From Buttiauxella selenatireducens (GTDB lineage Bacteria > Pseudomonadota > Gammaproteobacteria > Enterobacterales > Enterobacteriaceae), in assembly GCF_031432975.1 (NCBI RefSeq), contig NZ_CP133838.1, positions 1,736,001-1,800,000 on the forward strand: a stretch of 64,000 nt of DNA. Direction: 5' to 3'. The notes below the pieces were generated by a model. It saw only the letters and a list, made by a program, of their open reading frames with translations. It did no database searches and had not been told where the DNA came from. Shown in pieces: positions 10,440 to 20,504 of this stretch; position 1 is the first letter of the stretch; the number at the start of each line of letters is the position of its first letter. The position numbers and the translations under genes are program-made.

Positions 10440-11336
10440 ATGATTAATTTGAAAGCAGTTATTCCGGTAGCAGGTTTGGGTATGCATATGTTGCCCGCAA
10501 CAAAGGCTATTCCAAAGGAAATGCTACCGATCGTTGATAAGCCGATGATTCAATACATCGTCGACGAGATCGTAGCTGCAGGAATCAAAGAAATCGTATT
10601 GGTGACGCACTCTTCAAAGAATGCGGTTGAAAACCATTTCGACACCTCCTATGAACTGGAAGCTCTGCTTGAGCAACGCGTGAAGCGCCAGTTGCTTGCC
10701 GAAGTCCAGTCCATTTGCCCTCCTGGCGTGACCATCATGAATGTGCGTCAGGCTCAGCCCTTAGGCTTGGGTCATTCTATTTTGTGCGCCCATCCGATTA
10801 TTGGCGACAATCCATTTGTTGTTGTATTACCTGACGTTATACTTGATGGCGCCAGCGCTGACCCATTGCGCTATAATTTGGCGGCAATTGTTGAGCGTTT
10901 CAAAGAAACTGGGCGCAGCCAGGTGCTGGCAAAACGTATGCCTAACGAAGACTTGTCCGAGTATTCGGTTATCACCACTGAAGAACCGTTAAACAATGAT
11001 GGGCAGATTGGTCGCATTGTTGATTTCGTGGAGAAACCCGATCAGCCACAGACTTTAGATTCTGACCTGGCGGCTGTGGGCCGTTATGTTCTGTCTGCTG
11101 ATATCTGGCCTGAGCTTGAGAAAACAGAGCCAGGTGCTTGGGGACGAATCCAACTGACAGACGCCATTGCTGCATTGAATCAAAAGCAAGCGGTTGAAGC
11201 GGCTTTGATGACTGGCGAAAGCTATGACTGCGGTAAGAAAATGGGTTACATGAAGGCGTTTGTTAATTATGGTTTGCGCAACCATAAAGAAGGCCAGAAG
11301 TTCAGGGACAGCATTCAGAAATTACTGGCTCGTTGA
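10440..11336 (+). CDS. galF: GalF, UTP-glucose-1-phosphate uridylyltransferase-like protein
   Basis: GalF is the GalU paralogue that marks the left border of enterobacterial O-antigen clusters and is thought to modulate UDP-glucose levels. The 298-residue product begins [20 protein letters not shown]; the loop reads GLGMHMLP where GalU enzymes have GLGTRMLP, the usual difference that distinguishes GalF. VEKP and GKKMGYM motifs are present. The start at 10440 is chosen over an in-frame upstream codon at 10428 because it matches E. coli GalF and has GAGGTG upstream. Confidence 0.95.
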   Translation: MINLKAVIPVAGLGMHMLPATKAIPKEMLPIVDKPMIQYIVDEIVAAGIKEIVLVTHSSKNAVENHFDTSYELEALLEQRVKRQLLAEVQSICPPGVTIMNVRQAQPLGLGHSILCAHPIIGDNPFVVVLPDVILDGASADPLRYNLAAIVERFKETGRSQVLAKRMPNEDLSEYSVITTEEPLNNDGQIGRIVDFVEKPDQPQTLDSDLAAVGRYVLSADIWPELEKTEPGAWGRIQLTDAIAALNQKQAVEAALMTGESYDCGKKMGYMKAFVNYGLRNHKEGQKFRDSIQKLLAR

Positions 11337-11374
11337 TTTTTTTCAATCAATGATGACCAAAGTCTGATGAAAAG

Positions 11375-11444
11375 AACGGCAGTCAAAAGTGGCAGTACGG
11401 TTACATGTTTGTAATTGTGCTGCTGCAGACTGCCGTTTTTTTTG
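11375..11444 (+). terminator. Rho-independent terminator after galF
   Basis: AACGGCAGTC at 11375-11384 pairs with GACTGCCGTT at 11428-11437, followed by a run of T. The loop is long (43 bases) and contains further complementary stretches, so the fold is branched. Confidence 0.7.
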
Positions 11445-11605
11445 AGATGATTTTGAGACAAAAATTTTACGGGCAGCAGTATCACATTCCAATGAAAGAC
11501 ATAAAAACACTGGTTAAATAATCAGTTTCTAACAGTTGAGTTCATTCGAATGTGTTGCAAAAATTTAGCCATGCGCCAGCCTACTCGGTGGCATGTGAAA
11601 AGTAT
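11445..11605. other. Gene-free leader region before the O-antigen genes
   Basis: Together with the flanking bases this forms a 424-base gap between galF and rmlB. No convincing ORF or strong promoter hexamer pair was seen in this part. The O-antigen operon promoter is expected here because the JUMPstart element lies just downstream and must be in the transcript. Confidence 0.4.
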
Positions 11606-11645
11606 CAGTACACTGGTAGCTGTTGAGCCAGGGGCGGTAGCATGG
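11606..11645 (+). promoter_or_regulatory. JUMPstart element with ops (RfaH recruitment)
   Basis: The segment reads close to the 39-bp JUMPstart consensus: CAGTA-CACTGGTAGCTG, then GAGCCAGGGGCGGTAGC. The ops core GGCGGTAG is at 11633-11640, followed by CATGG instead of the more usual CGTGC. In E. coli and Salmonella, ops pauses RNA polymerase and loads RfaH, which allows long surface-polysaccharide operons to be read through. It lies 115 bases upstream of rmlB in the transcribed leader. Confidence 0.88.
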
Positions 11646-11760
11646 CTATAGCAAAATTTCATATTTCTTAATTTTATTCCTCATTACCTGAAGTAAAATC
11701 ATACATCCGATAATTATTTATCGAGAAAAAATTTTACGAGATTATAGAGAGATTTTACCC

Positions 11761-12846
11761 GTGAAAATTCTTGTTACTGGTGGCGCTGGTTTTATAGGTT
11801 CAGCGGTCGTTCGTCATATCATAAATAACACCCAAGACAGCGTCGTTAACGTCGACAAATTAACCTATGCAGGTAATCTTGAATCGTTGGCCGACGTCTC
11901 TGAAAATGGTCGTTATGCCTTTGTTCAGGCAGATATCTGCGACAGAAATGCAATGGACGCAATTTTTGCAGAACATCAGCCGGATGCCGTTATGCATTTG
12001 GCTGCTGAAAGTCACGTTGACCGTTCAATCTCTGGTCCTGCTGAATTTATCGAAACCAATATCGTTGGTACTTATACACTGCTTGAAGCAGCTCGCGCTT
12101 ATTGGTCGCAAATGAATGATGAACGCAAGGCAACTTTCCGTTTCCATCATATTTCTACTGACGAAGTTTACGGTGATTTGCCGCATCCGGATGAATGCTC
12201 GGCAGGGGAGGTCCTTCCTCTATTTACCGAAACAACGTCTTATGCACCAAGTAGCCCTTATTCAGCGTCAAAAGCTTCGAGCGATCATTTAGTTCGCGCC
12301 TGGCAGCGGACTTATGGTCTTCCTTGCATCGTAACTAATTGCTCGAATAACTATGGGCCGTATCACTTCCCGGAAAAGTTAATTCCATTGGTTATTTTGA
12401 ACGCGCTTGAAGGTAAGAATCTGCCTGTTTACGGGAAAGGCGACCAGATTCGTGACTGGTTATACGTTGAAGATCACGCTCGAGCACTGTATACCGTGGT
12501 GACTCAAGGCACATTGGGTGAGACTTACAACATCGGTGGTCATAATGAGAAGAAAAACCTTGATGTGGTGCTGACTATTTGTGATCTGCTGGATGAGTTA
12601 GTTCCTAAGAATACCTCATATCGTGAGCAAATTACTTATGTTGCTGACCGTCCTGGTCACGATCGCCGTTATGCTATTGATGCCAGCAAAATAAGCCATG
12701 ATTTGAACTGGAAACCGCAAGAAACTTTCGAAAGTGGAATTCGTAAAACGGTTGAATGGTATCTAACCCATCAACAATGGGTCGATAATATTAAAAGCGG
12801 CACCTATAAATCATGGATTGAGAAAAATTACGGTGAACGTAAATGA
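11761..12846 (+). CDS. rmlB: dTDP-glucose 4,6-dehydratase
   Basis: This enzyme converts dTDP-glucose to dTDP-4-keto-6-deoxyglucose, step two of dTDP-L-rhamnose synthesis. The 361-residue extended-SDR protein has the NAD-binding GGAGFIGS at residues 7-14, the catalytic TDE at 133-135 and YxxxK (Tyr167, Lys171). It is very close to Salmonella and E. coli RmlB. It is the first gene after the JUMPstart leader. The start codon is GTG at 11761. Its ATGA end overlaps rmlD. Confidence 0.95.
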   Translation: MKILVTGGAGFIGSAVVRHIINNTQDSVVNVDKLTYAGNLESLADVSENGRYAFVQADICDRNAMDAIFAEHQPDAVMHLAAESHVDRSISGPAEFIETNIVGTYTLLEAARAYWSQMNDERKATFRFHHISTDEVYGDLPHPDECSAGEVLPLFTETTSYAPSSPYSASKASSDHLVRAWQRTYGLPCIVTNCSNNYGPYHFPEKLIPLVILNALEGKNLPVYGKGDQIRDWLYVEDHARALYTVVTQGTLGETYNIGGHNEKKNLDVVLTICDLLDELVPKNTSYREQITYVADRPGHDRRYAIDASKISHDLNWKPQETFESGIRKTVEWYLTHQQWVDNIKSGTYKSWIEKNYGERK

Positions 12847-13745
12847 TTATTTTATTGTTCGGTAAAACAGGGCAGGTAGGTTGGGAATTACAACGTTCAC
12901 TGGCGCCACTTGGGAATGTCATCGCAGTCGATGTCCATTCGACTGAATACTGTGGTGATTTCAGTAATCCAGAAGGGGTTGCTGAAACAGTACGACGCGT
13001 GAAACCAGATGTGATCGTGAATGCGGCAGCGCATACCGCAGTCGATAAAGCAGAAAGTGAGCGTGATTTTGCGCAACTGCTCAATGCGACAAGTGTGGAA
13101 GCGATTGCAAAAGAAGCAGAAAAAATTAATGCCTGGCTTGTCCACTACTCCACAGATTATGTATTCCCAGGCGATGGTGAAAAACCTTGGGTCGAGTCTG
13201 ATGCCACTGCGCCATTAAATATCTATGGTGAAACGAAGCTTGCTGGTGAAATTGCTGTGCAGCAGCATTGTAAAAAACACCTCATTTTTCGCACGAGTTG
13301 GGTATTTGCTGGTAAAGGTAATAACTTCGCAAAAACAATGTTGCGCCTGGCTAAAGAACGCGAAGAACTTTCTATTATTAGCGATCAATTTGGTGCGCCG
13401 ACAGGTGCCGAGCTATTAGCAGATTGCACGGCGCACGCTATTGCGACCGCAATGCGTAAACCGGACGTAGCCGGGCTGTATCATTTGGTGGCATCAGGAA
13501 CAACAACCTGGTTTGATTATGCCAATCTGGTATTTGCTGAAGCTGAAAAAGCAGGTTTGGTATTAGCGGTAAATAAAACGAATCCGGTACCGACGACAGC
13601 ATATCCGACACCTGCCCGACGTCCTCATAACTCGCGGCTTGATACCCGTAAATTCCAGCAGACTTTTGGTTTAACCTTACCTGCATGGGATGTGGGCGTT
13701 AAACGAATGCTCGCTGAGATTTTTGCTGCAGCAAATGCTCAATAA
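12843..13745 (+). CDS. rmlD: dTDP-4-dehydrorhamnose reductase
   Basis: This is the last step of dTDP-L-rhamnose synthesis, an NADPH-dependent reduction of dTDP-4-dehydrorhamnose. It has 300 residues with GKTGQVG at 7-13 and YGETK (Tyr128, Lys132), and reads much like Salmonella RfbD over the full length. Its substrate is made by RmlC, whose gene is not found in this cluster, so the reductase would depend on an epimerase encoded elsewhere. The start overlaps the rmlB stop by four bases. Confidence 0.94.
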   Translation: MIILLFGKTGQVGWELQRSLAPLGNVIAVDVHSTEYCGDFSNPEGVAETVRRVKPDVIVNAAAHTAVDKAESERDFAQLLNATSVEAIAKEAEKINAWLVHYSTDYVFPGDGEKPWVESDATAPLNIYGETKLAGEIAVQQHCKKHLIFRTSWVFAGKGNNFAKTMLRLAKEREELSIISDQFGAPTGAELLADCTAHAIATAMRKPDVAGLYHLVASGTTTWFDYANLVFAEAEKAGLVLAVNKTNPVPTTAYPTPARRPHNSRLDTRKFQQTFGLTLPAWDVGVKRMLAEIFAAANAQ

Positions 13746-13801
13746 ATAAGATTAATCAGTGGCCTCGATGCAGGGCGCTTCAATAAATTGGAATATAAAA
13801 T

Positions 13802-14674
13802 ATGACTTCACGTAAAGGGATTATTCTTGCAGGTGGTTCTGGTACTCGTTTGTATCCGGTAACCATGGCTGTCAGCAAACAGTTACTACCTATTTATGAC
13901 AAGCCTATGATTTATTATCCGTTGAGCACACTGATGCTGGCGGGTATTCGTGATATTTTAATTATTAGTACCCCGCAAGATACTCCACGCTTTGAACAAT
14001 TGCTTGGCGATGGTTCGCAATGGGGTATCAACTTGCAATATAAAGTTCAGGAAAGTCCTGATGGTTTGGCTCAGGCCTTCATCATCGGTGAAGAGTTTAT
14101 TGGTAATGATGATTGTGCTTTGGTACTGGGCGATAACATCTTCTACGGCCATGATCTTCAGAAGCAGCTCGAAAATGCTGTAGCTAAAGAATCCGGAGCA
14201 ACGGTATTTGCATACCATGTACATGACCCTGAACGTTATGGTGTCGTTGAATTCGATAAAGCCGGTAAAGCTATTTCTCTTGAAGAAAAACCTCTTGAAC
14301 CGAAAAGTAATTACGCGGTTACTGGCCTATATTTCTACGATAACAGTGTTGTCGAAATGGCGAAAACCCTTAAGCCTTCACCACGTGGTGAATTAGAAAT
14401 TACTGATATCAACCGTATCTATATGGAACAGGGTCGTATGTCTGTTGCCATGATGGGGCGCGGTTATGCATGGTTGGATACTGGTACACATCAGAGTTTA
14501 ATTGAAGCAAGTAATTTCATTCAGACTATTGAGTTACGCCAGGGGTTGAAGGTTGCATGCCCTGAAGAGATTGCATTCCGTAAAGGCTTTATTGATGCGG
14601 AGCAGGTTAAGAAATTGGCGGCACCATTAATTAAGAATGATTATGGGCAGTATTTGCTGAAGATGATTAAATAA
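13802..14674 (+). CDS. rmlA: Glucose-1-phosphate thymidylyltransferase
   Basis: It makes dTDP-glucose from glucose-1-phosphate and dTTP, the first step to dTDP-rhamnose. The product has 290 residues (family about 290-293) with GGSGTRLYP at 11-19, [16 protein letters not shown] and the [10 protein letters not shown] segment. It lies 56 bases after rmlD. In most enterobacterial clusters rmlC follows immediately; here a 307-base AT-rich non-coding gap follows instead. Confidence 0.95.
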   Translation: MTSRKGIILAGGSGTRLYPVTMAVSKQLLPIYDKPMIYYPLSTLMLAGIRDILIISTPQDTPRFEQLLGDGSQWGINLQYKVQESPDGLAQAFIIGEEFIGNDDCALVLGDNIFYGHDLQKQLENAVAKESGATVFAYHVHDPERYGVVEFDKAGKAISLEEKPLEPKSNYAVTGLYFYDNSVVEMAKTLKPSPRGELEITDINRIYMEQGRMSVAMMGRGYAWLDTGTHQSLIEASNFIQTIELRQGLKVACPEEIAFRKGFIDAEQVKKLAAPLIKNDYGQYLLKMIK

Positions 14675-14681
14675 AACTAAG

Positions 14682-14732
14682 TTGCCGGTAAGATGTACAT
14701 CTTATATTTATAACGAATAAACTTACCGGCAA
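14682..14732. repeat. 11-bp inverted repeat downstream of rmlA
   Basis: TTGCCGGTAAG at 14682-14692 is perfectly complementary to CTTACCGGCAA at 14722-14732, with a 29-base AT-rich loop. It could be a long-loop terminator or a remnant of the junction where the cluster was reassembled. It sits exactly where rmlC would normally begin. Confidence 0.55.
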
Positions 14733-14981
14733 GAAAATTTCTTTGCTAACTTAACTTTTAGATGTCTTGTTGATTTTTATTTTTAAGGTTTTTTATTCGT
14801 GCCCTTATTGATTTTATTTTACACAAATATTTTTTAAAAGTATATGCTGCGATTTTCGGTTTTTTAGGTTTTTATTTTGAGTTGAATGTTATTATTTTAT
14901 TTTTTAAGTGCGTCATGTTAAATCCATTAAATCCATAAAATCTATTTATACTTTTATTTTACAATTACATTTAGGCTAAAA
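14733..14981. other. AT-rich gene-free gap between rmlA and wzx
   Basis: This stretch is strongly AT-rich with several T-runs and no coding frame. No trace of an rmlC reading frame was seen in it. It marks the compositional border between the rml genes and the AT-rich variable block. Confidence 0.5.
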
Positions 14982-16241
14982 ATGAGTCTTATTAAAAATA
15001 GCGTCTGGAATTTGGCCGGATATGTTATACCTACTGCAATAGCAATACCTGCACTAGGATACTTGGCAAGAGTATTAGGATTGGAGTTATTTGGAATTTA
15101 TACTTTAGCTATTGCTATTGTTGGTTATGCCGGTATTTTTGATGTGGGTTTAACAAGAGCTATAGTAAGGGAGATTGCATTATTTAGAGATGAGCCAGAC
15201 GAAAGAAAACTCATTATTTCAACGTCTACGATTTTTATCCTCCTGTTTGGTTCTTTGGGAATGCTTGTTATATATATGTTCATCCCAAACATTGTCCATA
15301 TGTTAAACATTTCCAGCTTGCATATTCATGAAGTAGAGATTTCTCTTAAAATTCTGGTATTCTCTATCCCTTTATTTCTTCTGAACCAGCTTTGGATGTC
15401 GATTCTGGAAGGGGATGAAAAATTCTCCATACTAAATATACAAAGGAGTATTGGTAGTTCAGTAATCGCAGGGCTTCCGGCACTATTTGTATGGTTAGAA
15501 CATAGCTTAGTATATGCGATAATAGGTTTACTAGTTGGGAGAGGAATTTCATTTATTATTTCATTTGTCATAGTGAGAGGGGAAATTATAAGTGCAAAAC
15601 TGCGGTTTAATCCTTCCACGTTTAAAAGGCTTATATTTTTTGGTGGTTGGATTACTGTGAGCAATATTATTAGCCCAGTAATGGTTTATTTTGATAGGTT
15701 CGTAATATCAAATTTGTTGGGGGCGAAATTTGTAAGTTACTACACTGCGCCATCCGAGGCCGTGTCTCGTTTAGGCTTGATCCCTGGAGCCTTATCCAGA
15801 GCTGTTTATCCCCGATTAAGCAATACTACTAATAAAGATGAATTCCGCAAGCAATTGAAGTTCTCCTATAAATTAATGATGCTAGGTTGTTTACCTATTG
15901 TTATTTTTGGAATTGTATTTTCCAAAAACATTCTTGGTATCTGGATGGGGCAGGAATATGCAATTCACTCGTATTACATTTTATGTATATTACTTATAGG
16001 CTTCTTTTTTAATTCAATTGCACAAATTCCATTTACCGCAATACAGTCTGTAGGAAAGGCGAAAGTAACTGCATTGCTGCATTGTATAGAAATAATTCCA
16101 TATCTGTGTGTGTTATATTATTTTGTCAAATGGTATGGGATTACTGGTGCAGCTTATGCATGGTGCCTCCGTGTTGTACTGGATTGCTTATTTTTAGTAT
16201 TGATCTCAAATGTGTATACCAATAGGCACCGAGGGATATAA
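14982..16241 (+). CDS. wzx: O-antigen repeat-unit flippase Wzx
   Basis: This 419-residue polytopic membrane protein has about 12 hydrophobic segments. It starts MSLIKNSVWNLAGYVIPTAI, a typical opening for Wzx of the MOP superfamily, and carries GLELFGIYTLA-like N-terminal and FDRFVISNLLG mid-protein segments. It is expected to flip the undecaprenyl-linked O-unit across the inner membrane. Codon use is strongly AT-rich compared with the flanking genes, usual for horizontally exchanged O-antigen genes. It overlaps the next gene by one base (TAATG). Confidence 0.88.
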   Translation: MSLIKNSVWNLAGYVIPTAIAIPALGYLARVLGLELFGIYTLAIAIVGYAGIFDVGLTRAIVREIALFRDEPDERKLIISTSTIFILLFGSLGMLVIYMFIPNIVHMLNISSLHIHEVEISLKILVFSIPLFLLNQLWMSILEGDEKFSILNIQRSIGSSVIAGLPALFVWLEHSLVYAIIGLLVGRGISFIISFVIVRGEIISAKLRFNPSTFKRLIFFGGWITVSNIISPVMVYFDRFVISNLLGAKFVSYYTAPSEAVSRLGLIPGALSRAVYPRLSNTTNKDEFRKQLKFSYKLMMLGCLPIVIFGIVFSKNILGIWMGQEYAIHSYYILCILLIGFFFNSIAQIPFTAIQSVGKAKVTALLHCIEIIPYLCVLYYFVKWYGITGAAYAWCLRVVLDCLFLVLISNVYTNRHRGI

Positions 16242-17227
16242 TGAATTATGATGTGGTTTTAGCGTCTTATAATGGTGCTAGTTATATTGTTGAACAACTG
16301 GATAGCATTGCACAGCAAACATTTTTACCATATAGCGTAATAATCAGAGACGATGGCTCAACTGATAATACGGTGGAAATTATTGAAGCGTATATAACAA
16401 CATCACATTTAAATATAAAAATAATTAAAGATGGGGTAAATGTTGGTTATATAAAAAACTTTGAAGTTTTAATCCAGCAGTGTACGTCCGAAATGGTTTT
16501 TTTCAGTGACCAAGATGATATTTGGGATAAACATAAAGCTGAAGTTATATGTAATAAATTTAAAGATAATCCAAATGCAAATGCCATTTTTACTGATGCG
16601 TATCTGATCAATAACTCCAAAACTATTATTGGGGAGTTATGGGAGCATGTCAACTTCAAACCTTTTGAACAAGCGTTGTCTTTAGAAAGAATCTTAGCTG
16701 CTAATGTTGTAACAGGGGCAACTTTAGCTACTAGAAGAGATTTTCTGATTAGGTTAATACCGTTTCCTAAACTCGTTCCACATGATTATTGGATTGCTAC
16801 CAATGCTGTTATTTGTAATAGCCTTAATTACTGTGAAGATAAGTTAATTTTATACAGACAACATGATAATAATCAAATTGGAGCTAAAAGAACCAATATT
16901 ATACAAAAGGTAAAGAACGCGATAAATTTAGCGAAACTAACTCGACGGTTGGAACATTATAGACAATCAGACGAGTTACTTAACAACTTGCTTTCAAGAA
17001 ATATTATAAATGCTAACAGTAGTGTAATTAAAAATCATATACATTACCTTCATCTTATGGATATTATTTACTCTGGAAGAATAAGTAACAGTGATTTAGT
17101 AGAAACAAAAAATCTTTTTTATGTTTTTACTAATGTTGATTATTTAAGAAATAAAAAATTAAAAATATTTTTAACTGATTTATTAGATGCAATATTGTTG
17201 CGCACATTTTATAAACAAAAATATTAA
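16241..17227 (+). CDS. O-antigen GT2 glycosyltransferase 1
   Basis: This GT-A fold, family 2 glycosyltransferase has 328 residues. The N-terminus reads MNYDVVLASYNGASYIVEQL, the nucleotide-binding DDGSTD lies at residues 37-42, and the metal site FFSDQDDIWDK near residue 90-100 is the DxDD variant common in rhamnosyltransferase-like enzymes. No membrane segment is obvious. Because only dTDP-rhamnose genes are present, transfer of rhamnose is a reasonable guess, but donor and linkage cannot be read from the sequence. Very AT-rich. Confidence 0.82.
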   Translation: MNYDVVLASYNGASYIVEQLDSIAQQTFLPYSVIIRDDGSTDNTVEIIEAYITTSHLNIKIIKDGVNVGYIKNFEVLIQQCTSEMVFFSDQDDIWDKHKAEVICNKFKDNPNANAIFTDAYLINNSKTIIGELWEHVNFKPFEQALSLERILAANVVTGATLATRRDFLIRLIPFPKLVPHDYWIATNAVICNSLNYCEDKLILYRQHDNNQIGAKRTNIIQKVKNAINLAKLTRRLEHYRQSDELLNNLLSRNIINANSSVIKNHIHYLHLMDIIYSGRISNSDLVETKNLFYVFTNVDYLRNKKLKIFLTDLLDAILLRTFYKQKY

Positions 17228-17276
17228 ATAATGTTGAATGATATTTATCTGGAAAATAAGAGAATTAAATTTATCA

Positions 17277-18173
17277 ATGAAAAATCCAAGTAACAATCTA
17301 TGCGCAATTATAGTTACATATAATCCTTCAGTAGAGCACGTGATAGGATTAGCAAGTAATCTTCGTGAACAAAACAGTGATGTTTTAATTGTAGATAACA
17401 GCCCCTCAATTAACGAGTTACTAGCAAATCATAACGTTTTTAATTATATTTGGTTGGGAGGAAATAAAGGTATTGCTGCAGCACAAAATGTTGGAATTAA
17501 AAAATGTTTAGATGAACATTATGAATACCTTATTTTCTTTGATCAAGATAGTAAAATTAGCAGTCATTTTATCAGTTCATTATCAAACCCAATGATCGAT
17601 AACCAATATCAAGTATGTGCTCCTGTATTTTTTGATGAAACAAGAGGTTTCGAATATGCGATTACCGATATCAGAAAAAATGGGAAACGTGTGAAACTTT
17701 ACTCTAAAAATTCTACTGAACCTTTTACCTCATCAGTTGTTATTTCATCTGGTACTTTGGTTAGAAAAGATGTGTTTAATACAGTCGGTCTAATGGATGA
17801 AGGTTTATTTATCGATTATGTTGATACCGAATGGTGCCTTAGATGTTTTGATAAAGGCATACTAGTTTATATCATCCCTCAGGCAAAAATGCTCCATTCA
17901 ATTGGTGATCGTTCCTTTGATATTTTTGGATTTTGTGTGCCTGTTCATTCCGCTGTTCGTCGGTATTATAGAGTGCGAAACTCCATTCATCTTTTAAAAT
18001 ATCCACATGTGCCAAAATTGCTTGCGGCAAGAGAAATTGTTTTTAGTTTTATACACTCGATGATACTGGTGATTAAACAACCAGACAAAAAAAGTTATTT
18101 AAAATCATTCCTTACAGCCTTAATAGATGGTGTTAGGGGCGTCAGAGGCGAAAACCCGCGAACACATCGATAA
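17277..18173 (+). CDS. O-antigen GT2 glycosyltransferase 2, rhamnosyltransferase-like
   Basis: This family 2 glycosyltransferase of the RfbN/WbbL-like rhamnosyltransferase group has about 298 residues from the ATG at 17277. An earlier in-frame ATG at 17238 has no ribosome site and adds 13 residues outside the domain. Features: IIVTYNPS near the start, GGNKGIAAAQNVGI, FFDQDS around residue 88, and DEGLFIDYVDTEWCLR, where the FIDYVDTEW block is characteristic of rhamnosyltransferases. It lies between two other GT2 genes in the Wzx-Wzy block. Confidence 0.82.
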   Translation: MKNPSNNLCAIIVTYNPSVEHVIGLASNLREQNSDVLIVDNSPSINELLANHNVFNYIWLGGNKGIAAAQNVGIKKCLDEHYEYLIFFDQDSKISSHFISSLSNPMIDNQYQVCAPVFFDETRGFEYAITDIRKNGKRVKLYSKNSTEPFTSSVVISSGTLVRKDVFNTVGLMDEGLFIDYVDTEWCLRCFDKGILVYIIPQAKMLHSIGDRSFDIFGFCVPVHSAVRRYYRVRNSIHLLKYPHVPKLLAAREIVFSFIHSMILVIKQPDKKSYLKSFLTALIDGVRGVRGENPRTHR

Positions 18174-18218
18174 ATAAAAATATATGTGTTACTGAATTTT
18201 ATATTTGAGAATCAATTA

Positions 18219-19109
18219 ATGGAAAGAGTAGCAATATTGCTTGCGGTATATAATGGTCGTCAATGGATTGATGAGCAACTCCAATCAATCTTAGAGCAAA
18301 AAAATGTAGGCTTAGATGTCTATATTAGTGTTGATCTTTCAGATGATGGGTCTTACGAACATTTAGTAACTACATATTCACATTTGCCAAATATTCATAT
18401 TTTAGACTATGGAAAAAGATATGGATCTGCAGGAAGTAATTTTTATCGTTTAGTACTTGATTCTCCTATCGATAAGTATGATTACGTGTCTTTTTGTGAT
18501 CAAGATGATGTCTGGTTTGATAATAAAATTCAGCGTGCTATTAAAATGATCGAACAAAAGCACGTTGATGCTTACTCTGGCAATGTTGTTGCCTTTTGGG
18601 AAAATGGTAAAGAATGTTTAATAAGTAAGTCTCAACCACAGGTTGAGTATGATTTTCTTTTTGAAGCAGCCGGGCCTGGATGCACCTATGTATTCAAACG
18701 TTCTTTGGCATGTGATTTCAAACAATTTCTTTTAAATTCGACCGATGCGGTTAATGTTGCCCTGCACGATTGGTTATTATATTCATTTTCACGGGTCAAT
18801 AATTATACATGGTATATTGATGATGTACCTTTTATGAAGTATAGGCAGCATGCTAGCAATCAAGTCGGTGCAAACAATAGTATCAAGGCTGGTTTTAAAA
18901 GGCTAAAACTAGCTAAGTGTGGTTGGTATAAAAACGAAGTCAATAAACTATGTGTAGTCTTAAAATTTGAAAATGATCCTATTGTAGATATGATTAAAAG
19001 AAATGATTTTAAACGCACGCTTCTAATGTTGTTGAATATTACAAAGTTTAGACGACGTTTTCGCGATAGATTGATGTTGGCAGTTTTTATATTATTGCGA
19101 TGGGTGTAA
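18219..19109 (+). CDS. O-antigen GT2 glycosyltransferase 3
   Basis: A third family 2 enzyme, 296 residues from the ATG at 18219 (MERVAILLAVYNG). This start is preferred to 18186 because it places the domain at the N-terminus and has TTGAGA upstream. Signatures: DDGS at 42-45, FCDQDDVWFDNK near residue 100 and YRQHASNQVGAN near the C-terminal part, all shared with glycosyltransferase 1. The two may be distant paralogues. Donor and acceptor are unknown. Confidence 0.82.
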   Translation: MERVAILLAVYNGRQWIDEQLQSILEQKNVGLDVYISVDLSDDGSYEHLVTTYSHLPNIHILDYGKRYGSAGSNFYRLVLDSPIDKYDYVSFCDQDDVWFDNKIQRAIKMIEQKHVDAYSGNVVAFWENGKECLISKSQPQVEYDFLFEAAGPGCTYVFKRSLACDFKQFLLNSTDAVNVALHDWLLYSFSRVNNYTWYIDDVPFMKYRQHASNQVGANNSIKAGFKRLKLAKCGWYKNEVNKLCVVLKFENDPIVDMIKRNDFKRTLLMLLNITKFRRRFRDRLMLAVFILLRWV

Positions 19110-19190
19110 TTGCTTTAGCAAACAATCATCTATATGCAATGTTTTAATTCCTGCACCATAAATGAATAATTTAAAAGCCTTGAAAACATC

Positions 19191-20348
19191 ATGATTAATC
19201 TAAATAAAATATTATTATTTCTTTTGACTTTCGAAATTATTTTTGGTGGCGGTGGAAGAATGTTTGAGCCTCTGGGGATATTTCCAGTTAGGTATTTATT
19301 ATTTGCACTTGCTTTAGCGCTCTTTGTTTTTAACGTTATAACTAAACTTTCTAAAACAACTCCTCGCAATTTATTTCTGGTGAGCTCAGTTCTGTTTCTT
19401 CCATTATATGGCGTTATAGTTGGGGTCATGGTAGGTAATAGTTTAACTGATATTTTGTTCGATCTACAACCCTACATATACACCCTTGTTATATTATTTT
19501 TATGCTTTAATGATATGTCAATCAGAAAATATGCATTATATATTTTTCTAAAGACAACAAAATATTACGCGATAATTGCTTCTTGTGTGTATATTGCATA
19601 CATAATTTTATTACGCGTTGGGGTTATCAATTTCGGGTATGTTTACAGTATACTTTCAACCTCAAGTGAGTTTTTCTTTAGGCCGGGTGGTGCGTTTTTT
19701 GCAAAATCTTTCTTTTTCATTGGTGTTGGTGCAATAATTTTTTTCTCCGAGAAGAAAAATTATTTGTTCTTACTGTGCATGATGGCTCTTTTCTTAACTG
19801 AAACAAGGGGAGTTTTCCTTTTTACAGGGGTTGCGGCTTTAATTGTTAGTTGCAGAATTAATAGTTTTATTAAAAATTTTTCTTTGGTTTCAATTGCTAT
19901 AATAGCATGTGTTGCGCTTCTAATAATTGTTGGAGGAAGGGCTGGGGATTCAGACTCTGTTCGATTGAATGACTTTTATTATATAGTGAAGGGTATGACT
20001 TCGACTTCTTTAATCTTCGGAGAAGGGTTTGGTTCTGCTATTCTAGGAAGAGGCAGGATAGAAGTGGTTCCTTTGGAATTACTTTACAAAACAGGTGCAA
20101 TTGGTATCTTTTTGTCTATGCTCCCATTATTAGTTGTAATCTATAAAGGCATAGTTAAATCTTCAAGAATTGAAGACTTACAGGTATCCTGCATTCTTAT
20201 TTTTGCTGCAGGGGTATCTCTGACAAATCCTTTCCTTTATACCCCTATGGGTATTTACATTATTGGTATAGCTATACTAAGCCTTGAAGTTTATCGTCCG
20301 GTTGCTAATTTTAATAAAAATAATCTAACAATCTCGGATAATAGATGA
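19191..20348 (+). CDS. wzy: O-antigen polymerase Wzy
   Basis: This 385-residue protein is almost entirely membrane-spanning (about 10-11 segments), with a long periplasmic-loop-like region around residues 250-300 (GDSDSVRLNDFYYIVKGM, then FGEGFGS). That layout and the TETRGVFLF segment fit O-antigen ligase/polymerase family proteins. It is expected to polymerise O-units in the periplasm. Sequence conservation among Wzy proteins is very low, so the call relies on topology, position next to wzx and lack of any other candidate. Confidence 0.82.
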   Translation: MINLNKILLFLLTFEIIFGGGGRMFEPLGIFPVRYLLFALALALFVFNVITKLSKTTPRNLFLVSSVLFLPLYGVIVGVMVGNSLTDILFDLQPYIYTLVILFLCFNDMSIRKYALYIFLKTTKYYAIIASCVYIAYIILLRVGVINFGYVYSILSTSSEFFFRPGGAFFAKSFFFIGVGAIIFFSEKKNYLFLLCMMALFLTETRGVFLFTGVAALIVSCRINSFIKNFSLVSIAIIACVALLIIVGGRAGDSDSVRLNDFYYIVKGMTSTSLIFGEGFGSAILGRGRIEVVPLELLYKTGAIGIFLSMLPLLVVIYKGIVKSSRIEDLQVSCILIFAAGVSLTNPFLYTPMGIYIIGIAILSLEVYRPVANFNKNNLTISDNR

Positions 20349-20504
20349 TTTATATACAGGCATCGTGATTATATATTTTCTTCGCGATGGACCTAAAGCT
20401 GATTTTTTGTTATTGATACAATTAATGACAAACCTGAGTTAACATCAACAGAACATTAGTACGGCGTTGAAGTCGTAGTAACCTTCCAAAGACAGGAGTA
20501 AGTA

